A stretch of 64,000 bases of DNA, taken from contig VUYT01000001.1 in assembly GCA_008802785.1 (NCBI GenBank), positions 558,001 to 622,000 of the forward strand. The letters run 5' to 3'. Source of the stretch: Symmetrospora coprosmae (Eukaryota; Basidiomycota; Cystobasidiomycetes; Symmetrosporaceae). The translations under genes and the position numbers were made by a program. The stretch's first letter is position 1; each line of letters starts with the position of its first letter. Below the pieces are notes generated by a model. The model ran no database searches and was not told where the DNA came from. It saw only the letters and a list, made by a program, of their open reading frames with translations. This document shows positions 35,616 through 48,005 of the stretch, in pieces.

Positions 35616-36936
35616 TCATGAGCTCACGGCCGCCGCATGACTATGCGCCTTATTCCACGCTATCAACTCGTCCAGTGTCACGCCCTTGCCTCCGAAGATG
35701 TCGAGCGCGCTCCCAAAGGTGAGGTGCACCCTGCCGTGCGAAAGGTCTGCGACTCGCTGCAGGTCCGAGATGTCTGGGATGGCCGCGCCGTTTTGCGTCA
35801 GTCAAAGACGTCGGGGATAGCGAGAGAAGAGGAGCCTGGAAACAGCTGCGCACCTCTCGCGCCACCAGCGTATGTCGTCGGTATCCGTACCCATTGCCCC
35901 AATTCTGCGAAGGGATCGGCAATGAGCAGAGCGCGGTTGTCTAGCACGAATTGGGCGCGGACTTACTCTCGACAAGCTGTTCGTCGATGCCTTGGCACAA
36001 GCCTTCCACGTCAGCTGCATGCACGAGGAATTCGCTGTGATCAAGGGAGAGAGAGGGGAGTCAAGTCGCTGGCCTTTCCTCCTCCTCGGCAGGAAGCACA
36101 TGTACCTGCAGTACTCGCTCAGGAGATTCAAGGACTCTGCAGGCCCAAAGAAGCAGACCGTCAGCGGGTGTCGTGAGAAGCTTGAAAAGATGCCATCGAG
36201 TAGCCCACCCTGATTAACATGCATATCTGTGAGATCCTGCCAGCGATTCATCGCGACGACCCAACTATCTCCTCGTTTCCGGCAGCTAGAGGGGTCCTCA
36301 ACGTCCGATCAGCAGCGGCAACGGTGCACCCGCCTGTCGAGACCTGGGCACGAGTGCGCGCACCTGACATCGACTACCAATTGCTCCTTCCCAATCCTGA
36401 AAGCGAGGTCGCGCAAGCGTTCCAAGTCGAACTTTGCACCTGGGAAGAGAAAGGACGTTACGATGACCTTCTCTGCGCCAGCGTCTAGCCATGTTTGAGC
36501 GTTTTCGGCTGTGATTCCTCCGCCCAGGTGCAGGCCGTCTGTGGAGGCCAGGCAGGGTTCGCGGGAATATGGCAGGACGATTCATTTTGCGCATCTCAAT
36601 TCAAGGTGTGCCTGTCTGCATGTCGCGCACCTGGCCATGCTCGCAGCGCTTCTTTCGCGGCCTCGTCGTTCCCTGGACCGAGCTTGATGACATGCCCGCC
36701 GCGCAGGCCGTGCTGCCTATAGAGGTCCGCGTAGAATGCAGGCGAGTGTCTGCAGAGTCGCAAGTCGAGACGATGCGCATCAGATTTGGCCAGTATTGCA
36801 GCATCGCGCGCTTTGAAGTACATCTCACGCACGTTGCGACAAAATTGGTCTTGAGCGATGCGTTGTCGTCGCTCAAGCTGCCGCCGACAATCTGCTTTAC
36901 CTGTCCATTGTGCAAGTCAATGCAGGGGCGAAACAT
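35616..36936 (-). CDS. HIS6: Phosphoribosyl-ProFAR isomerase His6 (histidine biosynthesis)
   Basis: Eight small exons were traced (36936-36833, 36749-36631, 36538-36364, 36285-36209, 36136-36106, 36034-35967, 35904-35854, 35773-35616); all phases agree and give 260 residues, against 261 in yeast. The protein begins [20 protein letters not shown] with the first catalytic Asp. It shows [47 protein letters not shown], then [20 protein letters not shown], then [20 protein letters not shown] and TTYAGGA, ending with [13 protein letters not shown]. His6 catalyses the Amadori-type ring opening of ProFAR to PRFAR, the fourth step of histidine synthesis. Seven introns of 62-92 nt in an 0.8-kb coding sequence make this a good example of the organism's intron density. 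Positions around 36630 may be off by one base. Confidence 0.95.
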
Positions 36937-37343
36937 GTCCTCTTTCCGCGATACGATTGACTGGTTGTCGAAAGCGGAGCCTGCGACTTCGAAGCAATCC
37001 GGAGGGCTGCGTCAACGCGGCCGTCCTACCGCGGACAGGCTCCGACACGCTTAAGAGATGCTGCATGGCTCTGCCTAAATCCGTAATGTTAGGCTCTCTG
37101 TACTCTCTTTTGCCAATACTGTCACATCTACTGCAAATACCAGATGCGCGAACAGCAGAGTCACGATAACGAGGAAGTGCGGTGAAGAAGGGAATGTAAC
37201 ATCGGTGTGAAGAGAGGGAGGACAGCGTAGCGAAAGATGTAGGTATAGATACGTGACTCTTAGATCCTGCTGATGTGTGCATGCGTGCCGCTGTAGGCGA
37301 TTCTGAGTAACGGACGAGACGATTGCGACCAAGTGCGCCCGGA
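36937..37343. other. Intergenic region upstream of HIS6
   Basis: These 407 bp lie between the HIS6 start and the stop of the next minus-strand gene, so they hold the HIS6 promoter. I saw no convincing Gcn4-type TGACTC box by eye, no repeats and no small gene. Confidence 0.35.
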
Positions 37344-40300
37344 TCAGTGCGGCTGCTCGCTCAGCCTCCGCTGCTTTCTCGCTCGGCCATTCGATCGCGG
37401 CGTCTTCGATGCGCGCGGTCCGCTGGCACCGTCGCTGTCGCTTTCGGCATACGAAGGCGCGTTTGCGGTGCTGTGCCTTGCCGAGCGGCGCCTATCACCG
37501 CCGACGGGCCTGCTCGACTGGGTCTGGCTTTTGACTGGCCGCGGCCGCGTGGCGGCTGTGCCCTTGCCCTTGCTGGAGGTGCGAGATGTCGCTGTGGCTG
37601 ACACGGGCGTCTTGGGTACGGCCGCAACTGACCGTTTGGTGTCCTTCAAAATTCGTGGCGAGGTGGGACGCGAGTTCTGCCGAGTCGAGGCGGACGCCGA
37701 CGCGTCCGACATCATCCCGTCTGTACCGTGCCCATTCGCAGAGGTCGCGCCTTCGTTCTCGTCCGCATCGTCTCCAGCATCGCTGAGCTCAGATAGTGAA
37801 CTCAGCGAGGAGGTGGGAGAAACCGGACGCGCTCGCGGCTGATCGCGCGCCGGAGACCGGTTCTGGGCAGGCCGGTATTGGCCAGACGTTGACGCGACAG
37901 GCGACTGCGCCTGCGGATGGTGCTGCAAGACTCGGATCGGTGTCGGTACTCTGGCCAGAGGGGGCGGTCGGGTGCCTCCGAAAGCAGGAGGGCCATTGCC
38001 GAAGGGACGCAACGGCGCTTCGGGCGAGAAGCGTGCTCCGGCGGCCGAGATTCCGGAAGAAGCCATCGAGAGGCCCTGTTGCACTGGCTGCACCGACTGC
38101 TCGATGGACTCTTCAGAGGAGAAAGCCGACATCGGAAGTTTCCGCTTTCCCCTGAAGGCGCTGCTGCCACTGCTGATCGGAGGCGCCTCCTGCGTTGGCG
38201 GACCTGACGCGGCGCTCATCGTGCTGTCCGCTGTCGGAGCGCGATCTCGCATATCCCGCAGGCCCGGCCCAGCAGGAGCCGACAGCGCGGCTGCATTGCC
38301 TGCTGCTGAACCGTCCTCCTCTACCACACTCGACTCGCCCGTATCGACACCGACATCGCTGCCGATGTTCATCCTGCCTAGTCTCTGGCTGTACGACTGA
38401 GCATCCGAACCATCGTCCACCTCGTCCTCCTGCGCTGCGTCCGCACCTCCGTGCGCGCCCGCACCCGTCCCGCCTTCCGGGATGCTCTCTGGTATGCTCT
38501 CGGGGACGACGTCGTCGCCAACTCGCTCCGGCCGCTCGTTGTGCCCGAGGGAGGCATGCGAGGTCGCCGTCGACAGGTTGCGCGACTGCGGTCTGCTCGC
38601 CTTGGCATCGTGCATGGGCTTCTTGGGCGTAGTCGCAACCGAGGACTCGGCTGGCCTGCTGTCCATGGCCGCCTCGACTGGCGGCAGCGGCGCAGCGTTC
38701 AGAGCAGACATGTTGTCTGGGTCGAGAGTGCGGCGGCGAGCGCACTCGTTTAGCCATGGGTGCGTCAGCGCATCGTCTGGTGCGAAGCCAGCCACGATAA
38801 TCAGCCATTTCTCGGCGCCTTGCTACACAGTAGCAAGATGGGCGACCTACAAGGCGTCAAGCGCGTAGCCGGGTTCCTGTCCATGAGCGCGCTGATGAAG
38901 TCGTAGGCATTGTCCGAGATGTTGAGGTCGTCGAGGAGGCCCATATCCGGCTGGCGGGCTTCCATGCGTTCCGGCAGCGGGTCCTGCGTGTTCTCGCCGA
39001 CAAAGGGGAGGGCGTTCGTGAGGCATGCGTACACGATGACGCCGAGGGACCACGAGTCGACAGCTGCGCTGTAGCCTCGCTGTCGCTGGTCCTGCAGGAT
39101 GACCTCGGGCGCAATGTATGCCGGAGTGCCGCACATGGTCTGCATGACTGAGAAGTTGGCCAGCTTGGCTAGGCCAAAGTCTGCGATCTTGCAGACCGGA
39201 TGCTTGTCCGCTGTGAGCAGGATGTTCTGCGCAGCATGCGAGCAGGGTATCAGTATACCCAGCGCATTTTCTAAGCTGATCAAAGCGGAAGACGCGCCCA
39301 CCTCTGGCTTGAGATCGCGATGCACGATGACCTTCTGGTGCAAATAGGCCAGAGCTAGGCAAATCATGTACGCGACCTCTGCTGCTTCACTTTCGTCTGA
39401 AGCGTACCGCACGTCAACATGTTAGCACCCATCTCCACAGCGACGAGAGACTTGACAGGGACGGCGTCACGCTTACCGAGCCCCTTCTTCCGCTGAATGA
39501 AATCGAGCAGATCGCCACCGTCCACGTACTCGAGCACGATCCAGAGGTAGTCTGGGTCCTCGAAGCCGTCAATGTACTTGACGACGTATGGGTGTTTCAG
39601 TTCCTTCATGATCATGACCCTGAAGCCGCAAGCCGCAGGGAGCTAAGCACATCAGCACTAGCGCCTTTCCCCGTCTGTAGCTGCGATGGTCTGCACCCAC
39701 TCCCTCGCGAGCATCTTGTTATTGTTGGGATCTTTCGCAAAGCGCGATTTGTTGATGACCTTGATGGCGACCGTCTCGCCGGTTTTCTTGGCCACGGCCT
39801 TGTAGACGGTCGCAAATGTGCCCTTGCCGAGCTGCTGCGCAATCGTGTACTTGAGGTAGAGGCCGCCGGCAAGCGAAGGGTCGTTCGGCTGCTTTGGGCG
39901 GAGGTGCGATTCTATGTTGAACGAGTAGCGGAACTCCTCGGACTGCTTGGTGTACTTTCCCAGCGGGGGCCCGAAGCAGACCTCGTCGCCGTGGTTGAGG
40001 ATTGTGACGTGCCCCTTGCCGAGGTGCTGACCGCGGACAAAGACGCCGTTCGTTGAGCAGTCCTGAATCTTGACGAGCGCGTTGAACTCGGACCCCAGCT
40101 CGAATTCGCGCCAGATCTTGCAGTGCGTTCCGGAGATCTTGAGGTGGTTGATGACCGTGTGAGTTGGCGCGGTGGTGATCTGTCCCGTGTCGAGCTCGTG
40201 CTTGTACGTCAGCGCGCGGCCAATGACGTGCAGCGTGTTCGGGTCGTGGCCCTGTTGTCCGCAGAATGGCACAGTCAGCTCGTGTTGCTCTCCGGCAATG

Positions 40301-41048
40301 TGGGCAGGCTGCGCGGAGGATGGCCCACCTCGAGCTCGATCCGGGTGCAGTGCTTCGTGTTGTGCTTTGCATTGGGCAGCAGGCAGCCCCAGATTCTCGG
40401 AGCTGTCGTGCGGAGTCGTGAGCGGGAGCAGCGAGAGGGTGGGAACGTGGACACGGAGAAAAAAGGCGTGGGAGCCGTCAGCAGGCATTGCAGCCAAGGG
40501 GCGCCCCGCCGGTCGCCTTTGGCACGCAGGGTCATCCAGCAATCGGAGGGCTCTAGCATGCGCAGGAGCTCCGCCTTCGCGTGCAGGCTGCAGACTATGC
40601 GTGCCGACTCACGCGACGGTTCCGGTCCGCCCGAGCCAGCTGGCGCCGTTTGCTGCGAGACTGCGGGCTGCGTGTAGGCCTGCTGCGTAGCCTGGAAGCT
40701 GTCGTCTCCTGCTCCTCCGCCATGGCAGTAGAGGTCGTCGCTGATCTGCGACTCGCCCATGGAGTCTTGCTGCTGCTGCTGCTGTTGCGAGAAGCGGGGC
40801 GCTGCTGCTCCTCCTGCCGAAACGCGTGCTGCCGCTGCTGCTCGCGAGTAGTGCTGCTCGTAGCTGAAGTCGAATGGCTGCGACTCTGGGCTCTGACGCT
40901 GACGCTGACGCGATCTGTATGCATTCCCTTCTGGCTGCGAGTCCTCGACCAGGACAGACCCGCCGTTGTCGCCCATCTCGTGCAGATTGTCGTGATGCCC
41001 CGCGGCGTAGGCGTAGTCGCGGTGACGCCCGCCGTTCGAGAAGGCCAT
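37344..41048 (-). CDS. FHA-domain checkpoint kinase of the CHK2/Cds1/Rad53 type
   Basis: Exons 41048-40329, 40251-39701, 39619-39477, 39396-39302, 39226-38851 and 38776-37344 give 1105 residues in phase. Residues 1-150 contain several SQ/TQ pairs ([23 protein letters not shown]), an ATM/ATR target cluster. The FHA domain spans ~215-340: [53 protein letters not shown]. The kinase domain (~372-637) has [52 protein letters not shown] and DALTHPWL, all catalytic residues present. A ~470-residue disordered tail ends with a basic GRARKQRR stretch. Only one FHA is present, as in Chk2 and fission-yeast Cds1. An additional 3n intron in the first exon is possible. Role inferred: DNA-damage and replication checkpoint. 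Confidence 0.9.
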
Positions 41049-41361
41049 CTATCACAGCTTCAGCCAGCCGGTTCTCATGGACGTGGGTACATTGTTGGTG
41101 AGTGGAGCGGAAGAAAGCAGCAATTGCTGCCCTTCAAACTCGGGATCCGAGTCCGCGAGTCGAAGAGCCCCATCCATCCATCCATCCATCCTGCGGACAC
41201 GACCAGACCGCGCTCTCCTCGTGCTTCGATCGACCGCCTCCATCCTTTCTGCCTTCTGCCAACGCAAGTATAGCAGGCACGGCACAGAGGTTCTCCATCT
41301 ATCGCCATCTCGCACAGTGCCAGTTCGCGCTCTCGCCATCCATCAAGGAAACCCTGCCCCA
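41049..41361. promoter_or_regulatory. Divergent intergenic region CHK2-like / HEM12
   Basis: These 313 bp separate two divergent starts. A CCAT tetranucleotide run (about 41171-41188) is the only visible repeat. The HEM12 frame is open upstream through most of this stretch, so a longer HEM12 N-terminus from an earlier ATG at about 41077 cannot be excluded. Confidence 0.4.
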
Positions 41362-42841
41362 ATGACGAGTCACGACCTGCAGCAGCCTTTCGCGGAGGCA
41401 GGGCCATCGTCATCAGCTGCAGCCGGAGGAGCAGCCTCGACATCAGGCGTGCGCACGGAAGAGGCACTGCCCGTGTCGTCAACGGACCCATCAGCCGTCG
41501 CGGCCGACGACGACTCCGAATTCCCAGAGCCCCGGATGGACTTTCCAGACGAGCTCTATGTCCCGTCCAACTTCCCGGCCATGCAGAACACGCTCCTCCT
41601 CGACGCAGCCACCTGCCAGCCTGACCTGCCCCGCTCGCCCGTGTGGGTCATGCGCCAGGCGGGGAGGTACCTGCCCGAGTTCCGCGCCCTCCGCAAGAAG
41701 CACGGCTTCTTTGAGATCTGCAGGAGCCCACCGTTGGCCGCCGAGATCACGCTGCAGCCTACGCGCAGATACAGGGGCCTGCTCGACGCCGCCATCATCT
41801 TCAGCGACATCCTCGTCATTCCACAGGCCATGGGCATGGAGGTGAGGGTCTAGTTCCTCCTCGGTCTGTCTCTTCTGTCGTCGAGGGAACGGACCGGAGC
41901 TCAAGCTGTGCGCGGTCCACCACTCTACAGGTCCAGATGCTCCCCGAAAAGGGTCCCCACTTCCCAGATCCAATCACTACAGTGGAAGAAGCTGTCCGCC
42001 TTGCCAATCAGGACTACGACGTCAAGACCTCTCTCGCCTACGTCTACAAGGCCATCACGCTCACGCGCCACCTGCTGCAAGGGCAGGTTCCGCTCATTGG
42101 CTTCTGCGGTGCGCCCTGGACACTCATGGCGTACATGATTGAGGGCGGGGGCAGCAAGACCTTCATCAAGGCAAAGACGTTCCTCTTTAGGCACCCAGAG
42201 GAGAGCGCGGCCCTGCTTCGCAAGATTGGCGAGGTCGCTGCGCACTTTCTCGTCGAGCAGATCCGGGCGGGCGCGCAGCTCGTCCAGATTTTCGACAGCT
42301 GGGCGGGCGAGCTCTCCCCGCACGACTTCCGGACGTTTGAGCTGCCGGTGCTGCAGGAGATGCTGCGTACCGTCCGCGACGCTACAAAGGGCATGGATAG
42401 GCGCGTCCCCGTCACATGCTTTGCAAAGGGCGCCAACTACGCCATCCCGTACCTCGCCGAGTCCGGCTTTGACGTTGTCGGCCTCGACTGGTGTGTCGAC
42501 CCAAAGGAGGCGCGCGAGCTCGTCGGCGGAGCAAAGCGAAGCGTCGCCCTCCAGGGCAACCTCGATCCCACCACGCTCTACTCTGGCCTCGACAATATCG
42601 ACGCGGCTGTCAAGCGCATGTTCCTCGGCGAGAATGGGTTCCTATCGTCTGAGGCGGGAAGGAAGTACGGGCACATTGCAAACCTGGGGCATGGCATCAC
42701 CCCTGCGGTGGATCCAGAGGCCATGAAGAGTGGGCTGCTTCGGGTCTGTCTCCTCACATGAGGCTGTACATGTTGACGAGAAGTCTCTGCCTTGTCTTTG
42801 CAGAATTCCTCGAGAGCGTTCACAAGTACTCGAAGCGGTAG
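41362..42841 (+). CDS. HEM12: Uroporphyrinogen decarboxylase
   Basis: Exons 41362-41841, 41931-42729 and 42804-42841 give 438 residues in phase. Both family signatures are present: [20 protein letters not shown] and [35 protein letters not shown] carries the active-site Asp region; [20 protein letters not shown] and GNLDP follow, and NLGHGI lies near the end. The enzyme removes four acetate carboxyl groups from uroporphyrinogen III to form coproporphyrinogen III in cytosolic heme synthesis. The protein is longer than yeast Hem12 (362) because about 65 Ser/Ala/Asp-rich residues precede the conserved start near [13 protein letters not shown]. The final exon encodes only the last 12 residues ([12 protein letters not shown]), matching the family's end. 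Confidence 0.97.
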
Positions 42842-43441
42842 GTAGTAGGGAGCAGGAAGTAGCAGTCGGAGTGGCAGCCACGGGACAAGGGCTATAGTCT
42901 TTAGAGGGAAGGGAGCCTTCTCGCAACGTATGCGACGCTCCTCTGCGTGCGCAAGCACTTTGATGCGTTCCGGTTAGAGAGACGAGCGCGCGTGTCAGCA
43001 GGACGAGAGATGCGATTCCTGCAGAGACTTCTCTGCTCGTCTGCCTCCTGTCAATGCGATGAAAGGACGCGACTATAGAAACAGGACGCGTTCAGAACGA
43101 GCTGCGTGTAATGCAAACACATGCAGTGCGCCATCCCCTGCATGCATGCACCAAAGGGTTCCGTGGTACCGGTGCTCGAGAAGAGGCCCGCGCGGAGAAA
43201 TGGGCAGGGATCCGAGCGAGCGCCTCCTCTCCGCGAGGCCAACGGCGGCCGCCCGCCAGCGGGGAACGGGAGTCGCAGCGGCGTGTTGATTCGTCTCTGC
43301 GCGTCTCTACCCATATAATCCTGATCGCCCCGGCACGCGTTCGCCGAGTCTGCTGCTGCTGCTGAAGAACCTGCTCTGACCTCGCTCGCTGGGCGACCTC
43401 CATCCTGCCCTGCCGGGGCTGTCATAGGAGAGACGGCAGCC
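42842..43441. other. Intergenic region upstream of EGF-domain gene
   Basis: These 600 bp between two plus-strand genes contain several overlapping short frames without family resemblance. No repeat, tRNA or splice-supported small gene was recognised. It presumably holds the terminator of HEM12 and the promoter of the next gene. Confidence 0.4.
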
Positions 43442-46400
43442 ATGGCAACAACGCCTAATCCCTTCATGGGAGGGTGGGATAGCAGCGAAGATCTGAGCAC
43501 GCTGGATCACAGCAGACATGCTGGCGGTTCCACCGGACCTCTGCTGTTCCCTGCTGGGATAGCCAACACCTCCACGATGACCACATTCAGTGGCGAGAGC
43601 AGCGCAAGCCTTGTCGACCCCATGCTGGACGATGTGGCTACTGAACGGCGTCTCCTGCGGCGGAGTCAGAAGGCACTGGATCCCATCCTCGTCCCCGAGA
43701 GCAACGATATCCGCCTCCTGCGCAGTCCAGGCATGTCCTCGAGCGCACTCACCGATTCCTTCCCACTGCCCCCACCTCGGACGCCCATCACCTCGTCGTC
43801 GTCGCCCTCGGCTACATCGTCGCCGAACCTCGGATCCCCAGTGCGGTCGCACGAAGGCACATTCGGACCTTGCGGGCTGCCCCGGAGCACCTCGGCAGCG
43901 GGCACCCGCTCGCTCGCCAGCCAAAGCAACAGCCATGGCAACAGTCAAGCAGCGTACCACCGCGACTCGGCGTCTGCAGCAAGCACGCTGGCATCCGGTC
44001 TGCGCTCTCCTGTCGTGCACCTGTCCGTGCCGCCGCCCTCTCCTGACGCGTCCAGCTTTCAAAGATACTCTGGCGGCTACTGGCAAGCCGACATCTCGAG
44101 CCTCAGGGAGGGCGACGCACCGCCTCACCTGCAGCAATCGCACAGGAGCCGCGACCGTCTGAGTGCAGCCCCGAGCTTTGTCGATCAGCGCCGGACCAGC
44201 AGGATCAGCAACAGTGACAGCAGCAACGGCGTCCTATCACCCGCCATCACTCAAGCATACCGCGCGACCCCGTCACAGCAGTTTGCCGATTCCGGCCGGA
44301 TACATTCCTTCGTCGGCGAGATCTCGTCCACGCCCCTGCACTCACCCGCCACGTCTGCGCTCGCCTACCCTACGGCTGCTTACTCGCCCAACTCTGCCCA
44401 GACGCGCAATCCGTCAAGCTTGACCAGCGGATCCCCTCGCTCGCACAGTCGAGATGCCCCACCATCGCTGCCTAGGCAGCTGAGCTATGGAGACGGGGAT
44501 CGAGACGCATGGCAGCACAGGCAGTACCACCGGAACAGACCCAGCTCGGCCACGACTCAGGTGCGTCTCTTTGGCGAGCCAAATCGGGTCTAACATACGT
44601 ATCGCTCCTGACTACTCTCTGATCCTTTCCCTGCACGTCAGAGCACAACATCCTCTTCTGCACCGTCGCTCGGCGTCGATGGCGCACTCAACACGCTCGA
44701 AGCCGAAGGCTTTGACTTCGCGAGCCCCTCCGTGCCCGGCTCTCCAGCCAACGGCAGCGGGTCTGGGCACACGCGCTCGTACAGCAACGAAACACCGTCC
44801 ATCGCCAGCTCGCCTGGGCACACGCACCAGCTCGTCCGCCGCGGCAACATCCTCGAGGCGCACCCCGCGCGTCCTCTCTCTTCGCATCCTGTTGACGGGA
44901 GCGGGGCGCAGACGCCCAACACTGCCCGCCGCCTGGCGCGCGCATCGCTTGTGTCGAGCCAGCTGCTGCGGTCGGCGAGCTCGATGGACGCGCTACAGGC
45001 CGTACTGAGGGAGCAGCCCGCCGATGCCCGGCCGCGTCCGAAATCTGCGGTCGATCTCCAACGAAACACAGAGGGGCCATCCTACAGAGAGCAAGATCAA
45101 AGCATAGGAAGTCTTCGTCCGCCGCTGCGAGCTCGGTATTGTTCTCGGTACAGCAGCGGGCCGGCGCCGACTCTGGCAAGCTTGATGGACGAAACGGACC
45201 TGCTGGCCGGACAGGAGCAGAGCGAGCTAGACTACCAGCGCGATTGGGATGGCAGTGGAGGGCGTGGAGCGCGCAACTCTGTCGCGCACCGTCACTCGTC
45301 CTCGTCGCCTGCTGGTTCTGCCTCTGGCAAACGCACCGCCGCCTGGGCGAGCATGAGCGCGCTGTCGATATCGCAGAAGTCGCGGCAGTCCTCTGGCACG
45401 CATTTCACCGTCGCCTCCGAAGCGCCTTCGATTCCGTCCCTCAACAATGTGCGCAAGTGCCATGAGATGAGCGCGCGGGAGTCGCGCATGCCCACGCGCA
45501 CGCTGGCAAAGCGCGCCTCGCGGCTTAGCCAGCTTCTCGACCACACGCAGTCCCAGCCGCAGCCGCACAAGCGGTACATCAGTGCGTATCCTGCGCCGTT
45601 CAGCGAGGATGGACACGCAGAGAGCACGGACGAGCTCGACGAGCTTCGGTACAGCAGTCAGGCGCTCAAGTCGAAGAAGACGCGCGACGGCATCTCGAAC
45701 GTCTGGAAATCCAACACGTCCGTGCAGGGTGCGCGCCGCGTGCCGGCGGACGGAGAGGATGCCGTCTCGATCTCGACTGCTGCAATGACGGATCGTTACG
45801 AGGGTGAAGCGCGAGATGGCGTCCTGCAGGCGCATTTCCGGCGGCGGAAGAGCCTGCCCGTCAGTCAGCTGCAGACAGTCACGAGCGGTGATAAAGGGGG
45901 AGGCCATAGCAAAGAAGAGTATGAGCATGCCGCAACACCCACTGGCGCGCGCAACCGGAGCAGTTTCACCAGCGGCGCCAGCTCGACCACCGTCCCCGCA
46001 CCTCTCCCGTTCTTCACGCGCATCACAAGCTCCAAGCGGCGCAAGCTCGTTCTGCTCCTTCTGCTGCTGGCAGCTCTCATCATTGTGCTTGGCGCAATTG
46101 GCGGGACGCTTTTGTCGAAGAAAGACGCCGACAGCGATGGCAGTGGCGTATGCGCACGGATCTGCCTCAATGGGGGATGGCAGACGGACTCTGGTGGCTC
46201 TTGCGCTTGCAATTGCGCACCCGGCTACATCGGAGCCTTCTGCCAGCTGGACTCGACCTGCGTCTGCCCGGACGGCGGATCCGCTTGCGAAGTCAAGCTG
46301 GCTCGTAGTCTCCTCGCCGCTTCGACGACTGCAGCCTCGCTCTTCACTCCGCGCATCAGCCCGGACCGCCTTGCCGGCCTCCTTAATACGGTGCTTCCTT

Positions 46401-47797
46401 CCGTCGACGGGTCGGACTGCTCAGCACAGGCCCGCCTCCTCGATCTACCCAATCTAGATCCGGCACGATACAGACAGCGCCAGCGCTGGATACAGGCCGT
46501 GCTCCTCTGGGATCTTGCCGCATCCGAAGACGTGGGCAATTCGACGCTGCGTGACTTTCAGAGCGGGCTGAACTACTGGCGCTGGCAGGACGCAGCCTCT
46601 TTCGAGCCTCAGCCATCCTTCCAGGCTGCGGCGCACGGCTACATCATCGATTTTGCGTACGAGCAGATCTTCGCGCCGCCCATGAGCGTCGAGGATGCCA
46701 AACTATCGGCAACGCAGATCGGCCGCATGGAGAACGCAACCGCTGTTGCGTTCGGCAAGCTCCTTTCGCACGCGACGGCTGCATCAACTCAACGCAGTAC
46801 AGCGCTCTTCAATCGTTTGACAAGTCTTGGATATGGATCGGAAGAGCTAGTTACGCTCCGGCAGAACGTCCTGGCCTCGCCAGTGATGTTCGCTTTCGAT
46901 GCCGCGGCACAGTCTGGTCCAGGCTCAATCATGGAACAAGCCATCGCAGCGGCGACAGCCGGGACTACTTTTCCGAGACCAGTTGCGTGTCAGGAGAGCC
47001 TCTCCGCTGCGCAGGTAGACGAAATAGTACGCCTTGAGGACGGGATTCTCGGCCTCAATGTAACGGGATCATCGACTGCCTCGTGCATCGGTAGGCCGCT
47101 TTATGGCACTCTGGACGTGCTCGGTCTTCGCCTCCCTTTCTTGGAAGCGGATCTAGCGAGGCAGGCGGTGGTTGTGGCCAATGCCGTGAGTGCCGTCCCT
47201 GCTTCTCCTTTCCTGTCCGCTTGATGACTGACTTCCCATCCTGCTACACAGGACATCAAGCGGAGGATGACTCTCCACGCCGGCAGTCTGCTGAGCGGTC
47301 TGCCGTTCGAGGCATCCGCCAACACTAGCGGCGCCACTACGGACACATTCGGCACGTACGAGCACCTCGACGCTGTGCTGCTCAATTATCTCGAACAAAT
47401 CCCTTCTCCCACGCTAGCAACTTCCCTCATCAACCATATTCTACAGAATGCCGACGCGCCCGCTACTTTCGCCGGCGTGGACACCCTCCCGCGCTTGGAG
47501 GTACAGCTCTGGGGCGCTCTGCCCTTCTCAGACGTCGATTACATAGTCAGTGCACTCGTATTGCCTTCTGGCAACACACTGTTCGGGTCAGAGACAGGGG
47601 CAGCCATCCGGAGTTGGGCACACTCCAGCAGCAGCATGAGCAAGCCAATACGATGGACACAGACAGCCACCAGTCTTGAATACACCATCGACAGTGGCAG
47701 CGATGCGCGCTTCCAGCAAGTGTGGGACATTGCGGGAAGTCTGTCCGAATCTGCCATCCACTCAGCACTCGCCGACAACGGCTTGCTATCGACTTGA
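43442..47797 (+). CDS. Giant single-pass membrane protein with EGF-like module
   Basis: Exons 43442-44560, 44642-47185 and 47252-47797 (introns 81 and 66 nt) give 1402 residues in phase. Residues 1-835 are Ser/Pro/Arg-rich and disordered, with many SP sites. A basic SSKRRK stretch precedes one strong membrane helix at ~838-862 (LVLLLLLLAALIIVLGAIGG). Just outside lies an EGF-like module with six or more cysteines: CARICLNGGWQ, CACNCAPGYIGAFC, CVC. A ~500-residue folded, helical domain with few cysteines follows to the C-terminus. No cleavable signal is seen, so a type II orientation (N-terminus in the cytosol, positive side inside) is expected. The Ser-rich part could be a phosphorylation-regulated cytosolic tail. 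Large fungal EGF-containing membrane proteins of this kind are poorly characterised; I cannot name an orthologue. Confidence 0.85.
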
Positions 47798-48005
47798 TCC
47801 GTCACCATTTTTCATTCGCGCTTCCTGCACTGCCATTACTACTTAGAGATTTTCGGAGTTCGAAGGGCGCGCTTCATCGTATCGGTCCGTGCATCGCCTC
47901 ATTCCGGATAGCAAACGCCGTAATGCTCGTTGTACAGGTCATGATCGCATCACTTGCAAGCACAAAGTCACCTCGAGTCGTAGTCGCTCTACACTGTGCC
48001 GCTCT

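Noticed and set aside
30000-36000. KHA1, DEG1 and HIS6 as a functional cluster
   Set aside because: The three genes belong to unrelated processes and have independent orientations; proximity is not meaningful.
41077-41361. Upstream in-frame ATG for HEM12
   Set aside because: It would add 95 residues without family support and lies at the edge of the CHK2-like gene's 5' region. Kept only as a possibility.
45227-45928. Antisense frame opposite the EGF-domain gene
   Set aside because: It lies entirely inside a long continuous coding exon and has an Arg/Ala-rich composition typical of shadow frames.
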